Positions 33,141 to 40,286 of a DNA stretch of 46,596 bases are shown in pieces. A program made the position numbers and the translations under genes. A model generated the notes under the pieces. The model did not search any database, was not told the origin of the DNA, and saw only the letters and a list, made by a program, of their open reading frames with translations. How positions within the stretch are numbered: position 1 is the stretch's first letter; every line of letters starts with the position of its first letter. Location: positions 1 to 46,596 of the forward strand of contig CAMZKE010000061.1 in the NCBI GenBank assembly GCA_947311115.1, written 5' to 3'. Origin of the DNA: an uncultured Bacteroidales bacterium. GTDB taxonomy: Bacteria; Bacteroidota; Bacteroidia; Bacteroidales; JAFGXI01.

Positions 33141-34808
33141 TTAAGTATTTTTGGTTTTATTTGTTAAAGATTTCACAAATGATGCCACATCCATCTGATC
33201 AAGGTAGTCTTTATGAATATTATTTATGTAAGTTTGAAGCTTTTTATTGCCAATATCTTTTATCTTTAATTTGAGTCTGTATCTAGACTTCCTTACTGTT
33301 GCCATTGAAACGCCAAGCATATTAGCCTGATCAACAGTTTGTATGGATAATACGATAAGAAGTATCATTATACGATCGTTTTCAGTAAGTTTAGGTATTT
33401 TATTATTAATAAATTCTAAGAATCCTGGGTACATTGCCTCAAACAAATTAAAAAAGTGCTTTAAATCTTTTTTTGTTAAGATTAATGATTTTTTTAGAGA
33501 TTCAAGTTTTTGCTGTAACTTATTATTAATATATGATTTAGGAAGTTCTTTTTCAAACTGACGGAGTAACTGATTTTTTTCAATAAGCTGTTGTTTAAAC
33601 TCATATAATTCTAAATGGCTTTTTTCTAATTGTAATTTTGATTTTTCAAATTCTAGTTTTTGTTTTTTTATTTGCTCTTCTTGTTTCGATTTTTTTAATT
33701 TTATTTTCCAATATTTCAATATCAAAAATAATATTATGAATAGAGATACACTTAAAGTTATAAAAATATATTTAATAAAGTTTTGTTCAACAATTTCTTT
33801 TTGAGCTTCGGAAATTACCACCCTTTGTTTTTCTTCTCTTAGTCTGTTATTAACTTCAATTTGTTCAAGAGAATTTATATATTGGTTGTTACTATAAATT
33901 CTATTTAGTGAATCAGCATCTTTTAAATATTTATATGCTAAATCAATTTTATTCAAATCCTCATATAGACTGGAAACTTGTAATGATGTTGTCATTATTA
34001 AATACAAATCGCCAGATTGTTTTGCAAGATTATAGTACTCTTCAATATCTTTAAGCAATGTAGTTTTATTTCCGTAAAGAATATCTAATTCTATTTTCAT
34101 TTCTGCTGCCATTACTATAGAAAGCTTATTATTAGACTTATCACAAATAGCACGGGCAATATTAATATCATTTGCAGCTTCTTTTAATTTACCCAATTTC
34201 ATATAGCAATCGGCTCTATATAATCGTACAATCACTTCATTGTCGCTAAAATTATTTAATTCATAATAATGTAAAGCAGAATCTAATAATTGTTTTGATT
34301 TTGGATATTTTTTTTGATAATTGTAAATAACGGCTAACTCAACATTACCTCTTTGCACTTTACTATTATTCTTAACTTTTTTGGCATGGAGTATTGATTT
34401 GTTAATATGCTCAATGGCTAAAATCATTTGTTCGTGTAACTGAAGTACTTTCGCATAGTACATATGGGCATCAGAATAAACTTCAGAATATTCTATATTA
34501 AACTCGCTTTCAAGACATTTATTAAAATAAGAAAAGGACTTTTCAAAATCGTAAACTTTACTATACAAAATCCCATAATATAATGATGAGCGTATTTTTT
34601 GCTTATTTGTTGTAGAGTTTTGCTCAAACCTTTTAATAAGTACTAATTTTACTTCATATTTAGATGTATCTGCGTCTAAAAAATTAACTATCTCTTGATG
34701 ATATTGCTCTTTAACTAATTCTGAATCTGATAAAGCGCTGATAGTTACCTGTCCTTCAGATTGAAAAGTATAAAAAAGGAATAATATAATTATTTTAGTT
34801 CGAAACAT
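33141..34808 (-). CDS. Membrane-spanning TPR sensor with C-terminal HTH (regulator 2)
   Basis: A 555-residue protein with the same layout as regulator 1. It has a signal peptide (MFRTKIIILFLFYTFQSEGQ), TPRs about 60-320 (GILYSKVYDFEKSFSYFNKC, then ADCYMKLGKLKEAANDINIA), and a membrane helix near 345-368 (YIFITLSVSLFIILFLIL). A coiled coil follows to about 420 (KKSKQEEQIKKQKLEFEKSK), then an HTH near 470-525 (KLTENDRIMILLIVLSIQTV, then ANMLGVSMATVRKSRYRLKL). The two regulators are not close copies, but they share fold order. It is encoded 91 nt after the redoxin-type T9SS cargo gene, with a terminator hairpin between them. Control of the flanking secreted proteins is inferred. Confidence 0.85.
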   Translation of the reverse strand: MFRTKIIILFLFYTFQSEGQVTISALSDSELVKEQYHQEIVNFLDADTSKYEVKLVLIKRFEQNSTTNKQKIRSSLYYGILYSKVYDFEKSFSYFNKCLESEFNIEYSEVYSDAHMYYAKVLQLHEQMILAIEHINKSILHAKKVKNNSKVQRGNVELAVIYNYQKKYPKSKQLLDSALHYYELNNFSDNEVIVRLYRADCYMKLGKLKEAANDINIARAICDKSNNKLSIVMAAEMKIELDILYGNKTTLLKDIEEYYNLAKQSGDLYLIMTTSLQVSSLYEDLNKIDLAYKYLKDADSLNRIYSNNQYINSLEQIEVNNRLREEKQRVVISEAQKEIVEQNFIKYIFITLSVSLFIILFLILKYWKIKLKKSKQEEQIKKQKLEFEKSKLQLEKSHLELYEFKQQLIEKNQLLRQFEKELPKSYINNKLQQKLESLKKSLILTKKDLKHFFNLFEAMYPGFLEFINNKIPKLTENDRIMILLIVLSIQTVDQANMLGVSMATVRKSRYRLKLKIKDIGNKKLQTYINNIHKDYLDQMDVASFVKSLTNKTKNT

Positions 34809-34834
34809 ATTCTCACAAAAATATAAATAACAAA

Positions 34835-34866
34835 GGGAAAGTGCACATTACTTTCCCCTTTTTTAT
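34835..34866. terminator. Hairpin terminator after the redoxin cargo gene
   Basis: The stem GGGAAAGT / ACTTTCCC (34835-34842 and 34850-34857) has a 7-nt loop. The + side exits into C then a long T-run, and the - side into TTTG-TTATTT. It separates the redoxin gene from regulator 2. Confidence 0.75.
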
Positions 34867-34899
34867 TTATTCAAATGTTTTAATTATTATAAGAAAAAA

Positions 34900-36738
34900 T
34901 TATAATTTTATTATAGGTCTGCCTATTCTTACCGAATTAATACCATTAATTACAAAGTAATAAACTCCTTCAGGTAAATTTGATAAATCAATTTTATATT
35001 TATTAGCATTAAGCTGTTTAAATGTAATATTTAAACGCCTACCTGTAATATCTACTGCATATAAAGTTTGATTTTTTATTTCAATAGAGTTTTCGAATTC
35101 CATAATTACATATTCTTTAGATGGATTTGGAAAAATTTTAACACTATTCGTAATATTTTCTTCATTGCCAATAGTTGTAATAACGCAAGCAGTAATAGTT
35201 GGATATGTAAAATATCCAGGATGACCTGCCGGTGTAGGCACATCATGTGAAATTCCGGAATTATCAACATACGATCCCATTTGTTCGGTTACAATATTAT
35301 CCTCATCATCAAGAAATTTAAAACCTGCATAATGTAAATCATCAACATAGCCAGGAATTACGAAACCAGGTTCAATATATTTAATGTTAATATCACTATT
35401 TTTGCAAAATTTTAGGTTATATGTCATTGCTTCTGCCCAGATACCTCCAACCGAATCTCGTACATTTGCATGTAAAGTATAAAATTCTGTTGTGTTTTCT
35501 GATTGAATGCGAACACGAACATCTTCCCATGGATTATTACCTTCAAGTGCAGCAGTATTAGCTTCTGATACGATATTGTGTAAAATTAGCTTATATTCAC
35601 ACGATTCGTTACAGGATGTTCCCACTGTAAAGTCGGTTTCGGCACCCACTACTATATCTGCAGTTTCGTATGCAACTACATTATTACATGAACAACGCAA
35701 CTGAAACCTATACAATCCTGAATATAAACCATGTACAGTAAAAGTATTATTTGTAGTTGTTAATTCTTGAGTTGTATGATATCCCCCTTTAATACCATAT
35801 TTAACAATAATTTCAGGACAATCAGTATCACTTGCCCAAGTTACTTCTACCTGATAAGTTGTATCGCTATCTGGTGCAACATCATACTTAATAATTGCAG
35901 GTTTTAATGTATCACAACCAGTTAAAGAATTTTCGCAAAACATTGTAAAAGGAGTTTCTCCTGGAGATGTTCCATTTAAAGGAACATAATAAAGAGGATT
36001 GTAATTATCGAGAAATTCACCAAGGTTTTCTTCAAGTACATAGTGAAAAGCATTAGGTATCTCATCTTGAAGCGTTTGTAATAGTGTATAACCGGGAAGT
36101 GTTCCTGTACCAACAGTTCCTCCTTCTGCAACCATCATTGAAAAGGCTTGAGTCCAAGCATCCTCATCTCCATTAGGATAATCTGCTGCTCCTAATATTG
36201 TTTTATTAAAAGGTTCAATAATAAATTCGTGAGTTACCCATTGAATTTCATAAAGTGTAAAAACAGCTTCAGAACCTCCATCTGTAGTAATATAATCGGC
36301 TTCAGGAAATACATAATCAATATCTGTTGAAGGCATATCTCCATTTTCACTTGCAAATCCTGCATTTATCCAAAACTGAGGTACAACATCGGCATCTGTA
36401 AATCCATTATCAAATTCAAGAAAAATAATATCTTTAGTATTACAACCGTAATTTCTATAAGCATTATTAAACGCAGGGCGAGCAGCTTCACAACTACCAC
36501 ATCCTACATGACCAAACTTTAAAACAACATATTTGCCATCGTTTAAATAATCATACAAATGATGTTGAACGCCATTCATATCTGTAACTGTAAAGTCGGG
36601 TGCAATATCGCCTTTATTAAGCCCCTGTGCATTACTCAAATTATATGAAAAAATGAGAGCTATAAATATAGGTAAAAAATAGTTTTTAATTTTCGAACTA
36701 AGTAATTTCTTAAATTCAAATTTGATAGGTAAAGTCAT
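34900..36738 (-). CDS. T9SS type A secreted protein with N-terminal redoxin domain
   Basis: A 612-residue protein. An extended n-region and signal peptide (hydrophobic YFLPIFIALIFSYNLSNAQ) lead into a TlpA/AhpC-like redoxin domain (about 38-210): KGDIAPDFTVTDMNGVQHH, then VVLKFGHVGCGSCEAARPAF with an intact CGSC active site. A fibronectin-like region follows (about 270-360, VEVTWASDTDCPEIIVKYG), then a Cys-rich beta region. The C-terminal type A sorting domain begins near 535 (VKIFPNPSKEYVIMEFEN, later LPEGVYYFVING). It would be exported by T9SS to the cell surface or medium as a thiol-active protein. A GTC motif pair and a TATATTTG box lie upstream. It is unusual for a redoxin to carry a T9SS tail, though not unknown. 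Confidence 0.87.
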   Translation of the reverse strand: MTLPIKFEFKKLLSSKIKNYFLPIFIALIFSYNLSNAQGLNKGDIAPDFTVTDMNGVQHHLYDYLNDGKYVVLKFGHVGCGSCEAARPAFNNAYRNYGCNTKDIIFLEFDNGFTDADVVPQFWINAGFASENGDMPSTDIDYVFPEADYITTDGGSEAVFTLYEIQWVTHEFIIEPFNKTILGAADYPNGDEDAWTQAFSMMVAEGGTVGTGTLPGYTLLQTLQDEIPNAFHYVLEENLGEFLDNYNPLYYVPLNGTSPGETPFTMFCENSLTGCDTLKPAIIKYDVAPDSDTTYQVEVTWASDTDCPEIIVKYGIKGGYHTTQELTTTNNTFTVHGLYSGLYRFQLRCSCNNVVAYETADIVVGAETDFTVGTSCNESCEYKLILHNIVSEANTAALEGNNPWEDVRVRIQSENTTEFYTLHANVRDSVGGIWAEAMTYNLKFCKNSDINIKYIEPGFVIPGYVDDLHYAGFKFLDDEDNIVTEQMGSYVDNSGISHDVPTPAGHPGYFTYPTITACVITTIGNEENITNSVKIFPNPSKEYVIMEFENSIEIKNQTLYAVDITGRRLNITFKQLNANKYKIDLSNLPEGVYYFVINGINSVRIGRPIIKL

Positions 36739-36772
36739 GATATTTTTTTTAGTGAAACAATAATTACTTCAA

Positions 36773-36780
36773 CAAATATA
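36773..36780 (-). promoter_or_regulatory. -7 box TATATTTG of the redoxin cargo gene
   Basis: An exact TAnnTTTG match on the minus strand, 34 nt before the ATG. No TTTG is found at -33, which fits activation by a factor bound upstream at 36812-36840. Confidence 0.5.
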
Positions 36781-36811
36781 ATTAAATACAACCTATTTAC
36801 CATTAAAATAC

Positions 36812-36840
36812 GTGGACAGATAAAGCATGCAATATGGACA
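36812..36840 (-). promoter_or_regulatory. GTC-type motif pair upstream of the redoxin cargo gene
   Basis: On the minus strand, TTGTCCAT and CTGTCCAC have GTC cores 22 bp apart. Spacing and order are identical to the pair at 33080-33108. The pair ends about 32 bp upstream of the -7 box. Confidence 0.45.
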
Positions 36841-37003
36841 AACAATACGTATTTTGCTATCAATAAGTGTATTACAATAAAAAATTACAAATAGAGTATA
36901 TTTTTCATCTCTATATAACAAAACAACTATTTACTTGATAGAAAATAATTAATAGTTCATATAAAATTACTATTTGATTAGTAATAATAAACAATTACAA
37001 ACT

Positions 37004-37040
37004 AAAAAAGCCTAATGTCAATAGACAATTAGGCTTTAAA
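37004..37040 (-). terminator. Intrinsic terminator of the Omp28-type cargo gene
   Basis: The stem AAAGCCTAAT / ATTAGGCTTT is extended by GTC/GAC with one bulged A. On the minus strand it exits into six T. It lies about 20 nt past the stop codon. Confidence 0.88.
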
Positions 37041-37057
37041 AAAAACTTTTGATAATA

Positions 37058-38977
37058 TTAAATTATCACAATTTTTTTGGTTATTGATTGATTATTATTA
37101 GAAATATTTATAAAATAGTTACCTTTAGTTAAATCTTTTGTTGAAATAGTCATATTTTTAACATTACCTTCAAGCTTTTCTTGTAAAACAACTTTACCGT
37201 TAATATCAATAATACTTACGGTATAGCCCTCTCCCTCCGTATTAAATTCAACATTTAGAATATCTGATGTAGGATTAGGATAAATATTAGTCTTAATAGT
37301 ATTAACACTTTTTATTCCTGTTTGTAATAGTGCAGTTTCAGCATTAACTATTTCACCATTAGTTTGGTCTATTAAAACAACTACTGCGTGCATATTAGCT
37401 ATATCACTAGTTGTTGGTACAGCGTAATTAAAAGTATATGTTACTTCTTGTCCATCAGCAATAGTAGTTGGAACAGAATTTAGTTGTCCGGAATATCCAC
37501 CAAGTAATGCACGTCCTACATGATTATATTCCATTTGATCAGCAGGAACAGGGTCAGGTAAATTTTCAAAGCCTCCCATAGGCCCATAAGTACCACCTGA
37601 GTAAACATTAGCTTGGTCGTATCCTGAACCGGTTCCGGTAACATGATTTTCTGTTATAATAACACCTAGTCTAAAATTTGCATTAGCAAAATTACTTCTA
37701 AAAATGGCCGAAGTTTCTATTGCTAAATTATTTCCTGTTCCTGATATTGTAGCACTAAGTTGTGCAGGAACATCTAAGCTTTTTTGTTGATTATATAAAG
37801 TCTCAGCATTTTCAACTTCTTCATCAAAAAATGTTCTATCGACATGTATTGATGGTGTTGAAAAATAATCAGAGTTTTCTTCATATTCTGTAACCACCAT
37901 TGGGTCGTAACTTACGTGAACAGCAACCCCAATAAAATCGTCAGGATGAGCTGCTGTCATATTATCCATCATAACTGTACCTCTAGGACATGTTTGACAC
38001 CAAGTACCTGTACCCTCTTCAACCAAAACTCTTTTTTGTGAAGCTTGGCTTATTATATTTATTAAAGCAGAAGCACTGTTTCCTGATGGTTCAGAATCGA
38101 TTACTCCATTTACTTCGGTAATAGTAACAGAAATATTTTTCTCTAGCACACTTGAGTAATTAACTAAAGTAGGATGAGGCACAAATACAGTAGAAAAAGG
38201 AGTAATATTCAGACCTGTAATTACTGATGAATGCGAAGTACCATCATTCCAATCTATTGTTAATGATGTTATATCATTAGCTCCATCATTAGTTACATTA
38301 ACACCTAAAGTATTATCAACATTTGCTAACGAGTACCTGTTTAAAGAAAGGCTCTCTATTGTAGCATTATTGTAAAAAACATGTTCAACAACAACATTAT
38401 CTATTAACAAATTGAATTGTCCGGTGCAATTATAATGACGAAATGTAACATAAACAGTCTGCCCCGAATATGTAGAAATATCAACAACATGAGAAAACAT
38501 TTGCTCGCCGCTTGGTAAGGTTTCTTCAAAAACAGGAGTTGCAGCTTCAATATCAGCAATGGTATTAGATGTAGTTACGTAAACTGCATAATGCTCGGCA
38601 TGTCCACCAGTTGCTTGACCACTTCCTGCATCAAACTTAAGCTTTAAATTACTAGAAGGGGAAGCACCTAAATCAATAGCTGTAGATATTAAAAAATTAT
38701 TAGGGTTTAAATCAACCCAATCAGAAGTAGTGTAGTTATAAGCTTTAGAGTGAGAAACTGCAGCAGCACTATCAGAGCCGGTAACAAAACCGGCATAGGT
38801 ATCTGCGGCATACCACAAATCGTAATCTATACCTGGCGACATTGTTGGGTCACTATCATTATCGATATTTGTCCAACCATCAATATTACCATCATTAAAA
38901 TTATCTGAAAAATAAACTTGTGATTGTGCAAAATATGCACTTAAAAGTATTGCTAAAATTATTATTTTTTTTACCAT
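37058..38977 (-). CDS. T9SS type A secreted protein: choice-of-anchor J plus Omp28 domain
   Basis: A 639-residue protein. A signal peptide (MVKKIIILAILLSAYFAQSQ) is followed by a cleaved-adhesin/choice-of-anchor J beta domain about 22-205 (YFSDNFNDGNIDGWTNIDND, then VTFRHYNCTGQFNLLIDNV). An Omp28-like thioredoxin-fold domain follows about 310-550, with VLVEEGTGTWCQTCPRGT; its CQTC is an intact CxxC. The type A sorting domain runs from about 565 (TNIYPNPTSDILNVEFN, then KDLTKGNYFINISN). Like the redoxin protein downstream, it is a T9SS cargo with a thiol active site. Upstream it has an exact TACTTTTG box and a GTC-type direct repeat. Confidence 0.9.
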   Translation of the reverse strand: MVKKIIILAILLSAYFAQSQVYFSDNFNDGNIDGWTNIDNDSDPTMSPGIDYDLWYAADTYAGFVTGSDSAAAVSHSKAYNYTTSDWVDLNPNNFLISTAIDLGASPSSNLKLKFDAGSGQATGGHAEHYAVYVTTSNTIADIEAATPVFEETLPSGEQMFSHVVDISTYSGQTVYVTFRHYNCTGQFNLLIDNVVVEHVFYNNATIESLSLNRYSLANVDNTLGVNVTNDGANDITSLTIDWNDGTSHSSVITGLNITPFSTVFVPHPTLVNYSSVLEKNISVTITEVNGVIDSEPSGNSASALINIISQASQKRVLVEEGTGTWCQTCPRGTVMMDNMTAAHPDDFIGVAVHVSYDPMVVTEYEENSDYFSTPSIHVDRTFFDEEVENAETLYNQQKSLDVPAQLSATISGTGNNLAIETSAIFRSNFANANFRLGVIITENHVTGTGSGYDQANVYSGGTYGPMGGFENLPDPVPADQMEYNHVGRALLGGYSGQLNSVPTTIADGQEVTYTFNYAVPTTSDIANMHAVVVLIDQTNGEIVNAETALLQTGIKSVNTIKTNIYPNPTSDILNVEFNTEGEGYTVSIIDINGKVVLQEKLEGNVKNMTISTKDLTKGNYFINISNNNQSITKKIVII

Positions 38978-39013
38978 AATTATATATTTAAATTACTCAA
39001 TTTATTTATTATA

Positions 39014-39021
39014 CAAAAGTA
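39014..39021 (-). promoter_or_regulatory. -7 box TACTTTTG of the Omp28-type cargo gene
   Basis: An exact TAnnTTTG match on the minus strand, 36 nt before the ATG. It overlaps the start of the TTGTATAAT word shared with two other promoters of the cluster. Confidence 0.5.
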
Positions 39022-39062
39022 CTCCGGTATTCATATAAGGTCAATAGTTTTTGTATTTAATA

Positions 39063-39090
39063 AGTACACTTGTCATAATTTGTCATAGCT
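39063..39090 (+). promoter_or_regulatory. GTC-type direct repeat upstream of the Omp28-type cargo gene
   Basis: AGTACAC is followed by two 10-bp units TGTCATAATT and TGTCATAGCT, with GTC cores 10 bp apart. It resembles AGTCCACATTTGTCAT upstream of regulator 1. Confidence 0.4.
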
Positions 39091-39344
39091 AAAACTATAG
39101 TATATACCAACATTTAAGATTAAGATGAACTTCACAGAATAAAAATAGTGGTAAATATAATTTTATAATGAGTATTAGATAGATAATGAGTCTATATATT
39201 GCCTCAAGTAGGCAAAGCTTATATTTTCTCCATTGATAAGAAAGTAAACAAAGAATCTAGCTTTCTTTATATTTAGACTTCAATAGTTACAAAAATTAAG
39301 TTCGGTTGGGTAATTTGTAGTTGTATTTTTTATACTTATACTCT

Positions 39345-39472
39345 CTCGCCGTACAGGCAACTCCATTTTGCCTTGATGCAAAATAGAGGAAAAAATCAAG
39401 ACCGAACGAAAGACCTTAGTCTCGGCGCGTCTTTAAGACACACTGAGACTTGTATAAAACCTGTTAGGTTTA
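39345..39472. ncRNA. Structured non-coding region with alternative hairpins (putative RNA or DNA element)
   Basis: Two mutually exclusive stems share bases: GGCAA/TTGCC (39356-39360 with 39368-39372) and ATTTTGC/GCAAAAT (39365-39371 with 39378-39384). The second extends by CTC/GAG around one mismatch. Its loop CTTGAT (39372-39377) is complementary to ATCAAG at 39395-39400, allowing a pseudoknot. A hairpin AGTCTC/GAGACT with an inner GTCTT/AAGAC stem (39418-39450) and AAACC/GGTTT (39457-39471) follow. No gene overlaps. It could be a small RNA, a mobile repeat, or both; the strand is undetermined. Confidence 0.4.
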
Positions 39473-39695
39473 TTTTATGCTTATCCCTTAGTTTCCCTTG
39501 ATTAGATAGAATAATTATTAGTTATAAGTTAATTTTTATATTTAATATTTGTGTTAATTTGTGAAATTTGTGGTTAATATATTAAAGACTTATCATAGCA
39601 TTAAATACGATGTATTAAATCACTAATATAAAGCACATTAACTATAAGTGTAGAATTCAGTGACTAATAAAACACTATAAAATATTTAGTGATAA
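39473..39695. other. Gene-free stretch
   Basis: AT-rich, with no open frame, RNA gene or clear repeat recognised, between the structured region and the receiver-domain gene. Confidence 0.5.
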
Positions 39696-40181
39696 CTATA
39701 AGAATTTTGTTATAGAGTAGCCTAAAAATAGCGACACTGCAAATATTGAAAAATATATGAGTAAATTTTTAAACAACTCATGTTTTTTTTGTTCAACATT
39801 ACGTTCAATACGTGCATAAGCCAATTGAACAGCTGTTTCTAAACGAGTAATTGCCATATGATTTTTGACTATATAATCTTTAACGCCTAAATTCATTAAA
39901 CTAACTGCAGTATCAATGCTTTGCTGACCCGACATTGCTATAATTTCAATATCATATTTAAATTCATTTACCTCTTCAACAACTTTACTGCCTACACCAT
40001 CTTCAAGCATATAGTCTAAAATAATAATACTTGGTTTACTGTCTATGTTTAACAAAAGCTCTTTTATACTAGAAAAGCATTTAATATTATTGAACCCCTG
40101 TTTCTCTAATTTGTTTTTTATTAGTTTTTTAAACATCTCGTCATCTTCTACAATGAAGACTAATACTTCCGATTTTTTCAT
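39696..40181 (-). CDS. Response-regulator receiver domain with C-terminal membrane anchor
   Basis: A 161-residue protein. The receiver fold covers about residues 6-125: acidic pair VEDDEMF near 11-13, phospho-acceptor Asp in IIILDYMLEDG near 56, Ser in IIAMSGQQS near 84, and Lys in VKDYIVKNH near 106. All five key positions are present. There is no DNA-binding or enzyme output domain. Instead a short linker (RIERNVEQKKHELFKN) leads to one hydrophobic helix at the very C-terminus (LLIYFSIFAVSLFLGYSI). A receiver tethered to the membrane by its C-terminus is uncommon. No kinase gene is adjacent. A phosphate sink or membrane-recruiting role is possible but only inferred. Confidence 0.85.
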   Translation of the reverse strand: MKKSEVLVFIVEDDEMFKKLIKNKLEKQGFNNIKCFSSIKELLLNIDSKPSIIILDYMLEDGVGSKVVEEVNEFKYDIEIIAMSGQQSIDTAVSLMNLGVKDYIVKNHMAITRLETAVQLAYARIERNVEQKKHELFKNLLIYFSIFAVSLFLGYSITKFL

Positions 40182-40286
40182 CTCAATAATTTAGTTGTTG
40201 TTTGGTTTTTATACTCAATTTCTAAATTATTGTTTCAATAAAAATGGAATCTATTTTTTATAAATTTAAAATAGTATTACGTTATT

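Larger units (their letters stand above)
36739..37003. other. Regulatory intergenic region, no gene
   Basis: It holds the promoter and motif pair of the redoxin cargo gene on the minus strand (36773-36840). The rest is AT-rich, with nothing recognised. The terminator of the next gene begins at 37004. Confidence 0.6.
38978..39338. other. Promoter region and gene-free sequence
   Basis: Holds the promoter and GTC-type direct repeat of the Omp28-type gene (39014-39090) and a small hairpin TTGCCT-CAAGT-AGGCAA near 39199-39215. No open frame of note. The structured region described separately follows. Confidence 0.6.
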
